NCBI RefSeq assembly: GCF_000276665.1
Contig: NW_004955402.1
Coordinates: 6,536,869 to 6,600,868, forward strand
Source: Chinchilla lanigera
Lineage: Eukaryota; Chordata; Mammalia; Rodentia; Chinchillidae
DNA: 64,000 nucleotides
Direction: 5' to 3'
Under the pieces are notes generated by a model, which saw nothing but the letters and a program-made list of their open reading frames with translations, was not told the DNA's origin and ran no database searches. Below, one piece after another: positions 34,901 through 45,361 of the stretch; the first letter of the stretch is position 1, and each line of letters opens with the position of its first letter. The translations under genes were made by a program, and so were the position numbers.

Positions 34901-35520
34901 GTTTCTTCTCGTGTCCTTCCAGTGCAGGCACCGCCGTCACTGATTCTACTCTCAAGATTCACTGACACGGGCAGCTCTCTTCCCATAGCGACTGTCCTGG
35001 CTCAGCAGTTAAGTAATTTCCTGTCTTTGGCCCTTACCTCCACTCCCGTCCACCTCCACACCAGCCCTTCATGCCTCTTTCATGGTCAGCAGTGGGGTAT
35101 GGGCTCTCCTTATTCAGTAATGCTTGAAACATTTTGTACCCGTGCTGCCCCATATGGCCCCCGTGAGTTGCACTTGGCTGTTAGGCCCTTGAAATGTGGC
35201 TGGTGCAACTCAGGGCCTACTTCGTTGTTTTGTTTGTTTTTCACTGAACTTGAAATGGCCACCTGCATACAGCCACTATGGTATTGCAGGGTGTTTCTGA
35301 ATGATTGGTAACGTCCTACTCAGGCCAGCCACAGTGTTCCCAATCTCCCGTTCCTGTCCCATTGATTGGTGTCATGTGCTATAGACTCATATAGCTACTA
35401 AGCCTCCCCCTAGAACTCCCACAGGGTTTCCTCTTCTGACTTCCTCTGTAGTGTCGATCTGTGTAAGTTTCTGTGGGAGACATTCTTCCCTTTAACCTTC
35501 TGATATATCCACAAATCCCA
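31921..35520. other. Unexplained unique sequence, about 3.6 kb
   Basis: No clear repeat or exon. Its longest open frame (32256-32648, 130 codons, a hydrophobic start then Ala/Pro/Ser-rich) overlaps frames of similar length on the other strand and has no recognised domain, so it is not called. Another 129-codon frame (34922-35311) is similar. L2-like composition near 34970-35080 is too weak to call. Confidence 0.4.
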
Positions 35521-35690
35521 TAAAGTCAAGATCAAATCTGACTTCCGAGAAGCTTTCTTTAACCTCCTTGGCGTCTATCAATATCCTTCATAGGGCTTCC
35601 AAAACAACTTGCATATTGTCTAATAAAGCCCTGGAAATGTTGCCTGGCAATTATTTATTTCCGTATTTATTATTCTCAACTCCCTTTTTG
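35521..35690 (+). repeat. L2 3' fragment
   Basis: 'tccgagaagctttctttaac', 'atccttcatagggcttccaa' and 'acttgcatattgtctaat' follow the L2 3' region order (aggaagccttccctgacc...tcatagcacttatca...tatttatt). Degenerate. Confidence 0.6.
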
Positions 35691-35722
35691 CAGTCCAAAA
35701 AACAAGTGTCAAAAGTATTACA

Positions 35723-35800
35723 TGGGGAAACAGCTCAGTGGTAGAGCATTTGCCTAGCATGTGTGAGGCCCTGGGTTCAGTCACTGTCTTAAGAAACTTA
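35723..35800 (+). repeat. Old ID-type SINE
   Basis: 'ggggaaacagctcagtggta' then 'gagcatttgcctagcatgtg' and 'gaggccctgggttcagtcac': the full ID body order without a good A tail. Clear target-site repeats were not found, and it is more diverged than the young copies. Confidence 0.8.
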
Positions 35801-36839
35801 TTGCATATGAGAGATAACTAGTATGCTTTGCCACTCACCTGGGAGAAGACGAGTCAAGTTAAATTTTGAATTATGAAAAAGAGAAAGATAAATCAAGGCA
35901 GAAAGAAGCTCCTCACCATTGCTACCATGCAGGAACTTAAAGAAGGGAATTGACCATGACCTTCAGAGAACATCTAACATTTCCCTTTATGATTCTAGAC
36001 TCAATTCTTTTAGCACTTCATCTATATTTCAAAGGTGTTCCTGTTTGATGTCAAATCTCTTAAAACTAATTAAGTAATAGATTTTTCCATTGAGTACACC
36101 ATATATCTTTCAAGGTTAAGCAAGAATAAAACACTTAGTCTAGATTTTCCATTCTGAAATAGATCGTGGGAAGGAAGGGTGGTTTTAACGTGACGTGCTG
36201 CCATAGGAACAAAACAATCCCTTCAGTTAATGCTGCTAGCTACAGCTAGCCTTAGAAGTGTTTTATAATCTTTGGAAAAAATCAAAGTGAATTAATGATA
36301 GTTTTTAATTTCCTAGCGAAAATGACGTCTTGCATACTGAGCTGTCTTGGAAAGATTCCCACCTTTTCAGCTTACTGGAGAGTGAAGGGAATGGCATTCT
36401 TTTTGTCCTGATTTTATGGGCTATAAGATAATCTGCTGTGCTTTTGAGAATGCTACTATTGCCATTTACAGAAAAAAAAGATTATCTAAAGAGTCTCCTC
36501 CTTAGTACCTATTCAAAGTACTTGAGTTTTATTGACACTATTATGTACAGACAGTTGAAAGAATTATGGCAATTAATCAGAGTTGAGTACTGCAGAAAAT
36601 GAACGTATAATGGCTGGGTTTCCGTTACTTTCTGTTTTTCTTATGAAGAGTTTCATAGTCAACCTCCTTTCAAATGACAGACCGTGTGACTTCTGACAGT
36701 CAAAACTAGACATGAGATCCTACGCCTTTTGTTTTTGTGGGAATGGTGCCAGGAAGGGATCCGAGAGAACTACCTCCTCTTTTCACTTTTTTTTCACCTC
36801 TGGAGCTCAGTGGGAAATCTGTCCTCTGGACTTCAAACA
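35801..36839. other. Unexplained unique sequence
   Basis: No repeat or exon recognised. Confidence 0.4.
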
Positions 36840-37065
36840 CTTTACAGTCATATGCATCTACCACGGAACTTCCCAGATTGTATTATAATTAGATATGTGT
36901 GCCTTGCCTTCAGTGACTGTCTGGATGCCAAGTACCAGCCCCAGAAGCCCTCACTGCATCTCCCAGAGCCCAGCATGTGGCTACGAACTAGAAGGGTACT
37001 CGGCAAATGTTTCAAGAGAGGGAAAAGGTGGCGATTCTCAGCCTTGCTGACTGATGAACATATGT
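36840..37065 (+). repeat. L2 3'-end fragment
   Basis: 'ccagattgtattataattag', 'tcagtgactgtctggatgcc', 'cagagcccagcatgtggcta' and 'gggtactcggcaaatgtttc' match the L2 3' order (tagactgtgagctcc...gcctagcacagtgcc...gtaggtgctcaataaatgttt). The 119-codon open frame 36729-37088 is a chance frame through this repeat. Confidence 0.65.
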
Positions 37066-37299
37066 TCATTAAATTTTATAAGATCTGAAAGCTTCCAGAT
37101 TTCAAGAGACCTAGAAGCTTTAAAGTATGTCAAAGTAAAAGCCCAACTAAAATCTCATGACAAAACGAACATTTGTTTGAAAAAATTGATTGATAATGGC
37201 TTCTGTGTTAAAGATCTGAAAAACAGAGTTAGAGTCTAGTCCTTGCTGAAGTATTTCCTTGTGATAAACGTGCTCCCTTAGAAATCAGAGCGGGAGGTG

Positions 37300-37368
37300 C
37301 CTGAGAATTAAACCGAAGGTCTCATGCATGCTGTGTTCATGCTATACCATCAAGCGACAGCCTCAACT
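37300..37368 (-). repeat. Degenerate ID-like SINE, reverse orientation
   Basis: 'gagaattaaaccgaaggtct', 'catgcatgctgtgttcatgc' and 'tataccatcaagcgacagcc' read as an antisense ID body with many changes. Old copy without clear flanking repeats. Confidence 0.55.
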
Positions 37369-39194
37369 CACACAATACAGGAAATATTTCAAGGATGCAG
37401 TCTTGCAACTCTGGAGTATTTTATACTATTTTTTTTTATGCTTGAAAATAACACCCTTTGTTAAGAGTTTCACATTTTAGTGGGGTGACTTAAAGACCAG
37501 TTCTGAAAGAAAAACTGCTTGTGTTCATGTGTATGTCCTAAAACGTAACTTTGTTTTAGCTATCATTTCTCTGTCAAATATTTGGTTAGCAAGGCATGTT
37601 TGTGCTGGAATAATAGACAGCGTGTGAAAGTGTGCACACAGGTGGGGATCTTCCCTCGTGGTGTTGCTATGGCTTTGCTGAGCCTCACTGGAATGTGACA
37701 CTGTGCTCTCAGGCTCCTCCCTAGGAGGGTCCTCACATGCCTCAGTTGTCCTCTTTCTCAGGGCTTTGGCCCCGTAGGGCCCAGACATGTTATGTTACTT
37801 TGCCTCTGACATGAGAGAATTGCGGTTTCATTTGGTGAATTTACGTTTAAGATTTTGGAATGGATACCCACAAAATCACCTTTGGTTAATTGTTCATTTT
37901 AGAGATTAAAATCTGGATTTGAAAGATTTTGACTGGTGTTGTATCTTGGTAACCACCCTTGGCATTTTCCTTAGAAAAACTAACTTTTCTACTGTCAAAT
38001 AGAACCTGGGGGCACTTGGGGACTTGGCTTTTGTCCTCTGCGCCCCTGGTGGTGCTCCCTCTCTGTGCCCCTCGCTCTTTTCTACCAGGTGTTTCCCCTC
38101 CACTGTCACTGACTGTCATGTCAGTACATATCTCTGTTTGGTACACATCTCAAGGCCTGGTCATCCAAAATGCAACTTCATTTTGCAAGTCCTCATTTGA
38201 CACATCTGAGGCCCTGGGCTTCACTAAGCAAAAAACAGGATGAAACTTTATGGTATGAAGTGTAAAATCTATGGCATGATCTCTCCTGCTTTTGTTCTGT
38301 CACACAAAAGTAAGATTCTGAAATGCCATGATTTGTCTCACCCATTCCTAAAGCCATACAGATTGAAAAATTACAGGAATGCATATTGGCTAACATTAGC
38401 ATGATCTGGCAATTTTCATTATCAAAAACAAAATCTATACTTGTTTTCTTTTTAATGCTTAGAAATATTTTCTAAAATACTTCTAGCTTGGCATAATGTA
38501 TTGGACTCGTCGCTGTGGATTTTAGCTAGATTTTGTTTTTCTACTGGACTTGCTCTGTCTTTCCAGTCAAAATTTATTCAGAGTCGAACAGAGGAATTTA
38601 GTTAAACAGACTGTCGTTGCAAAGTTGTGGAAATAATGAAACTAGCCTAGTTTTTTATGTTCCTAAATTTACTGCCTCCCTCATATTGTGAAGTACATAC
38701 TTAATGTCAAATAAATGGAAATGCAGTTCACGAGATGGACAAGATGTAACAGCATTGCGGGGATTATGGCCAGACATTTGCCTTTCATCTTCTTAATGAC
38801 ATAATCAAATTTTCTAAAGTTGATCAGTATTGAAGAGGAAATATAAATATGTAGAATGAAAAAAGCTCACACTCGAGTGAACCTTTATACAATAATAATT
38901 ATGAAACTAATAAGAACAGTTGGAATGGACAGATTTATTAGCTCTAAAATAGGGCCTTACAAATCTAAAACTGCTTTGATTACCACGGTCATCATAGATC
39001 TCTGAGGACAACGATAATTATTCAACATATGGTATCAGAACAGTCAGCTAGCAAAAACACTGAAATCAACTAAAACCTTCATCTCAATGACTATAGTAAC
39101 AATGAATCCTTAAAAACTAAAATTTCTTTCTTAAAAAAGCGTTTGAAAAAACTTTCGACTGTCTGGTTAAAAAAATGTATTTCATAAGCTTTTT
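37369..39194. other. Unexplained unique sequence
   Basis: No clear repeat or exon. The open frames 37886-38243, on both strands, overlap each other and lack domains. Confidence 0.4.
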
Positions 39195-39759
39195 AAAAAT
39201 ACAAGAGATTTTTGTTGTTCTCTATGCTGTTTTGTTTATGATTTATCTTTGTTATTTTGGGTTTTTTTAATGAAAAACAAAATTTATACATATACATAAG
39301 GATAGCTTGAATAGGTGTATTGCTGATGTCTGTGGTTTATTGAAAGGAACAGTCAGTGCTTAAAATTTTCTTTTTTCTTGACCAGTTTTGCACGCTTGAA
39401 TTTGGTAATCAGAATGACTGATCTGAAAAAAACAATATGCAGTATAAGAACTATTGCTGAACCCCTACCATCCTGTACGGTGAAGCTCTGCATCATTTCC
39501 AATTTTTTTTTTATTACTTGTTACTGTCTTTGATTGTTTGATCAATCTTATATTCTTATGTCTGGTGGACTGAGCACCTTCGTTGAAGATAACAGTATGT
39601 AATGTAGCAACCACTGTTAATTCCTATCGTTTTGCTTTGAGGTCATGTATCATTTTTGTTGTTTTTGTGTTGTTTTCATTTTGGCTTTCATTTCATTGTT
39701 GTTTTGTTAATTTTTTAATTTTTAAAATAAATAAAATTAAAAAATAAAAATACAAGAGA
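39195..39759 (+). pseudogene. 3'UTR-only processed retrocopy of an unidentified mRNA
   Basis: Identical 14-bp direct repeats aaaaatacaagaga lie at 39195-39208 and 39746-39759. The first sits at a TTTT/AAAAA site typical of LINE-1 endonuclease. Between them are 537 bp without a coding frame, T- and GT-rich like many vertebrate 3'UTRs, with overlapping AATAAA signals at 39726-39735 and an A-rich degenerate tail to 39745. It is not a SINE, L1 or LTR that I recognise. The best reading is a 5'-truncated retrocopy covering only the 3' end of a cellular mRNA. The source gene is not recognised. The slightly decayed tail but perfect repeats suggest moderate age. Confidence 0.75.
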
Positions 39760-40028
39760 AACTAGGTATATTTAATGTAAAATTCTTTAGCTTCCAAGTA
39801 TCAAGAATATCCATACAAACAGGGATATAATATAATACCTTATAGTATACTTAGTATAAAAAGAGTACAATAATTGAGGAATAAAGCTGAAGTAGCTGAT
39901 ATATAAAACAGTATAGATGTCAACGATGCACAAAATGGAACTTATGCTCACCATGCAAACATATGGGAACTTCCTCAACCTTACAATTAATCAAAGAAAT
40001 GAAATTTAGGATTAAGTTCTCATCTATT

Positions 40029-40147
40029 AAGAAAGGGCAAAAGGGGCTGGGGATTTAGCTCAGCGGCACAGCACCTGCCTGGTAAACACGAGGTTGTGAC
40101 TTCAATTTCTGGTACTGGAAAAAAAAAAAAAAAAAGAAAGGGCAAAA
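40029..40147 (+). mobile_element. ID-type SINE with 14-bp target-site duplication
   Basis: The body is 40043-40133 ('ggggctggggatttagctca...gaggttgtgacttcaatttctggtactgg' plus a 16-A tail). The direct repeats aagaaagggcaaaa are identical at 40029-40042 and 40134-40147. The long pure A tail and perfect repeats mark it as one of the younger insertions here. Confidence 0.95.
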
Positions 40148-42369
40148 CTGAAAGTAAAGCTAATTATCATCACTAAAGTACAGTCCAAATGGATTCTGTA
40201 CTATTTTAAATAGTATCTAAATGACTATTATACTTATTCTACAAAAGCCATGAAAAAATCATGAATGCAATAAATTGCATTTCTTAAACTATGGCCAAAG
40301 ACATATTTCAAATTACACAGATCTTATGGCCTTATATTTCCTTATTTCAAAAATAATAAGGAAAATCACGTGTAAAATACAGTACAAACACCTAAAGATT
40401 ATTATGAAGCCATTCTAAAGAGTAGTCAACAAAAAATGGGTATTGCTCAGGAAGTACTTGTAATCCAATTTTAATTAAGTAGACAAGATGCTAAATTGCA
40501 TATACATACAATAACAATGTAAAACATATTTATGAAAAGGTTAGAATGAAATACATCCATTGTATCAACAACTGAATTTGGATGATGAGATTATGATTTT
40601 TGTAACACTGATAATAAAAAATACATTGAAATGTAGGACTTTTTGAAAAATGAAGTTATTTCTCTAGATAGTCATACTGGCACTATGCTGCTCAATTACC
40701 TGTAAAGCTCTAAGGGAAACGTTTTTCAAGTGGAATGAGACTCTTTCATCTCTTTATAATGCTGAGGATGCCAAAGTTTTCAGGAGGAGAAACTCACTCC
40801 GAGAATTAACCGAATATACCCTCCATCTTTTCCATGGTCTTATAGCTAATCCATTAAGATAGTTTTCCAAAAATTACTTAATTCCTAAGGGCAAAAGCAG
40901 ATGTCAGAGATTCTCCATGTAAATGTAGTGATTATCCTAAAGCAATGGTCATGTGGGAAAACCCCCACTCCGCCCCATTCACACATCCAGATGACAGACA
41001 CAGAATGACACACTCCCAAGGGCATAGCTGGGATTATTCAGTCATCTTCATTATGCAATCTGACAGCAATTGCAAAATATATACTAGGTACCACTGAGTC
41101 GGAACACAGAAATTCTTGCAATCAAATACTGTCATGCAATTGACTTTAAGAAGCATCCTGACTTCGTAGATGAGAGTATGGGTATTATCCTGCTCTCCAC
41201 TCCTCGTCCTGTACCTATACTCGGAAGATGTTGGAGGAGACAAAGCTGCTTCCCACCAGGGGGCACCGGAGGCCCACCCTCCTGAGGGGCAGACAGGCTA
41301 GATGCTCTCTCCTGCTGCTCTGAATAGCTGGCTCCAGGCTCAGAATGACTGCACTGTTTTCCATTTACACATTCATCATCCTTGACCAGTAAAAGTGGGG
41401 TGGGTGAGGGGTGGGGCACCTCCAGCTGTACCCCTCCAGGGATGAGCACTTGGGGCAGAGCACCCCTACAACGCCTGCCTGTGGCTGGAGCCGCATGGTT
41501 CTTCCACGTCACTCTTGCACGAGCAAGCAAGAATGGATGACACTGTTCTAAGAGTAATCTTAACTACTTGTAACTATTATCCTTGAAAGCCAGGGAAGAG
41601 CTCACCACAGGACCTGCACTTATGAGGAGTTTTGGGAGAAAGGGTATTACAGCCTGTAGCCAAATAACATAAATCTCTTGTCCTTATCTCTTGTTAAAGT
41701 TCTGCCAAATTAGATGCCAAATTAGATGATGTGAAAGACTGAATTTTTTAAAAGTCACAAAATTGGAACATTTTGCTAAAACATGTTAATGTTGAAGTCT
41801 AGCAGTTGCTGACATTCCTGGCCAATTCTTTTATCCTGTTAGCTTTGATGGGTATAATTGTTTAGGTTACAGAGCTTTTGTAATATTATCGAGGGCAACC
41901 CTAATCTATTTTTAAAGGATTAGAAACTATGATACCTGTCTGATGTATTTGTCAAGTGTCCATTAATTCCGATGTGTTCTCCAATGACATCTACTAATTT
42001 ATTAGTGAACATAAACATACTACAGTACTTGAATAAAGGAAGAGAAACGTGCACGGTCGGGACATTTGTGGGAACGGAGCTCATTGGCTTCACTGATACA
42101 ACCATTGTATGCCAATCTTTTCATTCTCGTTTTGTCTCTAGCCGTGGGGTGCATCTCAAACAGGCCCCAAGGCTCTCTTAGGAGTCTAAGAACAGACTTC
42201 AACACCTGTCTCCACAAATGACGAGGACACTGCATAGTCAGAGCTGGCTGGAAGTTCTCTCACACATAACTTCTCTCACTTCATCGCTGATATTCAAGGG
42301 GTTTAAGCTGCCCCCGGGTGTAAAGGATTCCCAGTCTTTGTATCCTAACTTCTCTGGGAAATTCCAGCC
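40148..42369. other. Unexplained unique sequence
   Basis: No clear repeat or exon. The minus open frame 41132-41530 (132 codons, Pro/Ser/Gly-rich) lies in a locally GC-rich patch and has no recognisable domain. Not called. Confidence 0.4.
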
Positions 42370-42725
42370 CTTGGTGTTCTCCTGGCACTTGAACTCTACC
42401 TGTCTAAAGTATAAGCAGCCAGCCCCTCTCCTTATCCATCCCCACTCTCCTGTCTCCTTAGTACATTGCCATGTTAGTAGTCCGTGCCAGAGGCTTTGGA
42501 ACCTTTAAAATTGTTCTCCTTTCCCTTGTCCCACACATGTAGTTATTTGTCACGTTCTATCTAACAGTATTTCCCTCCTGCGATGCAGGCTTGATCGCCC
42601 CCACCTGAAAGACTCAAATCACTATGGGTGGAAGTCAGCCTCTCTGCAAAACTTCTGCCCTCCTCCCAAGGGTCCTGTATCTCAGTGTTCCCCCAGTGCT
42701 CCCTTCTCCAGCCATCCCTGATTTG
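42370..42725 (+). repeat. L2 fragment
   Basis: 'cttgaactctacctgtctaa', 'ccactctcctgtctccttag' and 'ctttcccttgtcccacacat' follow the L2 order (cctcaaactcaacatgtccaaaa...ccctatctc...ctttccctcaccccccacat). The frame is destroyed. Confidence 0.55.
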
Positions 42726-42770
42726 TCCTGTCCCTGTGCCTCTTTCTTTACATGATAGAGAAACTATGAT

Positions 42771-42805
42771 ACTACATGACACTACATGACGTGACACTAC
42801 ATGAC
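42771..42805. repeat. Short tandem repeat of ACTACATGAC
   Basis: Three identical 10-bp units at 42771-42780, 42781-42790 and 42796-42805, the last after a GTGAC spacer. Likely replication slippage. Confidence 0.9.
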
Positions 42806-42839
42806 ATTCACCCTGTGGGAAAAGCTTGCTCTGATGCTT

Positions 42840-42940
42840 GTTTGCTTCTTTCTTCCTTTTTCTTTTTATTTCTTTCTTTCTTCCCTTCCTTCTTTCCTTT
42901 TTTCTTCTCTCCTTCCTTCCTTCCTTCCTTTCTTTCCATG
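42840..42940. repeat. Polypyrimidine (TTCC/TTTC)n tract
   Basis: About 100 bp of nearly pure C/T on the plus strand. Open frames through it give Phe/Ser/Leu runs and are artefacts. Confidence 0.9.
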
Positions 42941-43619
42941 TCTCTCTTTGTGAAAAGTTCTACCATCTCACAAAAATGCATATATATGTATGCCTATATA
43001 TGTATGTATTACTGTGTAATTACACAAAATAATAATGGTGAGAAAAATTAAACAAGCTAAATGAAAGTACACAAACAACACCAAATGAGGAAAACAAAGC
43101 TGGATTAAAATGTTTTAAATAGTAATAGTTGCAAGCACTGGATAAAGTAGCTGCACTGCTGGGATTGCCCGCTCTTTCTCCTGGGCTCCGTCTGGCTTTT
43201 ATTTGCTCCTGTGTCAGATCTCAACCCCACATCCTTCTGTGGATGTGCTAAGGTGCCTTTCTTCCATCTAACCAGTAAACAAGCTAGACATTGTAGGTAC
43301 GTTGTGATCACATTTTTATTGCTGGCCATGCTGGGTGGTGTTTTAATAAATGAATAATGCATATAGACTACGGCATATGCAACTGTACATAAGGTCCACA
43401 TAGCAATCAACATTTATAGTTTTGTTTGCTTTTGTTGTTTAGGATGGGAACCAAGAACTTCCATCTCATTCCTCAAACACTGCACTCGTGGAAGTGTTGC
43501 CTTCCATCGGCTATAGTGAGTTTCCTATTGCAATTCTTTTGCCTACCAATTCTCCACTGCCCCTTTTACTTTATAGTAATTTATATCTTAGTGTGACTCT
43601 TACCGGTCTCCTTTCTGTG
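42941..43619. other. Unexplained unique sequence
   Basis: No repeat or exon recognised. The minus frame 43105-43413 has no domain. A TATA-rich alternating stretch lies near 42978-43008. Confidence 0.4.
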
Positions 43620-44023
43620 TGTTATGGTAAATTTAAAATCCTCTGAAGTCTCATTTGTTCAGAAGGGCGAGCTCTGGAAGATGAGTGGATCACGGGGCAC
43701 TATGCTCATCAGTGTATTGGTCCGTGGAGGAGTTCACAGCTGAGTCTGCTGTTAGGAAGAGTGGTCTGGGTGGAGATGGTCCCTGGGATGTGAGTTGGAA
43801 GGGTTGTTCTTGTCCCTGGCTCCTCCTTTCCCCCTCTGTCTCCTGGCTGCCTTGGATTGGACAGCTGTATTCCACCCTCCCCTTGCACCATGCTGCTTCT
43901 GCCTTGGAGCCAGCTGGCTGTTGACTGAACCCACTGAAACTATAAGTCAAAATAAACCTCTCCTCCTTTAACATGAACACATCAGGCATCTTGTCCTACT
44001 GGCAAAAAAGTGACTATTGCACA
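43620..44023 (+). mobile_element. ERVL-MaLR-like LTR
   Basis: It starts 'tgttatggtaaatttaaa' and ends 'gtgactattgcaca'. The late LTR part is clear: 'ctgccttggagccagctgg' near 43899, 'gactgaacccactgaaacta' near 43923 and 'aaaataaacctctcctcctt' near 43949. The 5' half is diverged. No internal region and no clear 5-bp flanking repeat. Chance frames run on both strands. Confidence 0.8.
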
Positions 44024-44407
44024 ATGACATCCGTGAGAATGGACACCCTTCCTGCCCATATCCATGACTGAAACCCCATGCCTGGCTGGAGTTTTGACAT
44101 CCAGCCATGCTCAGGACATTGTTGTCAAAAACTGAAAGAAGCCGTGTGTAAATGGGTGGTGGTCTGCTTGCATCTCCCTTCACCTCATTCTTCTTAGCTA
44201 TTCTCATCCCAGCATGTGCATGGCCACAGTTCTCACAGCCAGAAGGGTCCACTCACCAGCTGGCAGTGTGGGTTTTCACTGTTCTGAGTTTCAGGTTCCT
44301 AAGGTTTCTCTCCCACTCTGCTAACTCCACTTTTGAATGCACCAACTATTGTAGAGAAAAGGGTCTTCTTTTCACAAGCAGCCTTCTACAACTCACAGCA
44401 GCACTCG
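44024..44407. other. Unexplained unique sequence
   Basis: No feature recognised. Overlapping plus and minus open frames of about 95-110 codons have no domain. Confidence 0.4.
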
Positions 44408-44470
44408 GGATGGGGATGCAACTCAGGAGTAGAGCTCATACCTCTGGGTTCCACCCCCAGCACCACAAAA
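44408..44470 (+). repeat. ID-like SINE fragment
   Basis: 'gggatggggatgcaactcag', 'gagtagagctcatacctctg' and 'ggttccacccccagcaccac' keep the ID order with an internal deletion, so it may be a dID-type remnant. Confidence 0.65.
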
Positions 44471-45361
44471 GTGAAAGCCAGTGATACTATCTGATGTTCT
44501 AGGACAAGCATCTGCTCAGATAGGTAGCTCCCTAGTTTCCTGTCGTTCATCATTTTGGAGGAGTGATGTGGTGCTCACTAGAATTAGGCACCAAGGGCCC
44601 TGCTACCTCTGACACTCACTCTACTCGCACCTATCAGTAGGGTTAGGAAATGTAGGGATACCTGTGCTTCCATAAATGGCTTGTTTCCTCACAGAGCTGT
44701 TTTTCATGAGGTAAAAAGAACTTTTACAGTCTCTCATATGCTACGTCTCACAAATCAGGTGGAAAATGCTTCATTTGTGTGTCCCTGAGTACACATATAA
44801 CTTTCTAGTGTTCTAGACTGTGGCAAAACTCACAGGGGTTCTTAACTGTAGTCCTGAGTCTCTAGAACAGCAGTCCTTCGCAATGGCTATGTCCGATAGT
44901 TTGGTATTTTTTTCAGTTTTTCCTCTAACGGCCTTTGTGAGGTAAAACTTTAGACAGATGACAGGAGCTGGTGTTGAGATCTGTGGCACGGCAGGGTGAC
45001 TGTGATCGGTAATGTGTCTATCAAGATAATGAACAGTAAATTTAAAGTATCTCACATATTTATTTTCACATAAAGTGATGAGATGGTAGATATTTTATTT
45101 ACCTGAAATCACTTCACATTATACCCTGCCACACACACCTATCATTTGTCAATAAACATAAAATTAATAGAAAGTAAAATATCCTTATGAACTCTATTAC
45201 ATAATAGAAGGTATTCTAAAATTTAAACACTAGAACAGATCTTTGTGTGTCATTCAGTATAAAGACTGGATTACTATTTTAAATAACAGTATATAGGATT
45301 TCTAATGGCTAAATTTTGCCTCAAAGTTATTAATAAATCTAGGAAATATTAAATAAAAACA
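44471..45361. other. Unexplained unique sequence
   Basis: AT-rich toward its right end, with no repeat or gene recognised. Confidence 0.4.

Noticed and set aside
36729..37088. 119-codon plus-strand frame
   Set aside because: Its second half lies in an L2 3'-end fragment.
41132..41530. 132-codon minus-strand frame
   Set aside because: Low-complexity Pro/Gly/Ser composition in a local GC patch, no domain.
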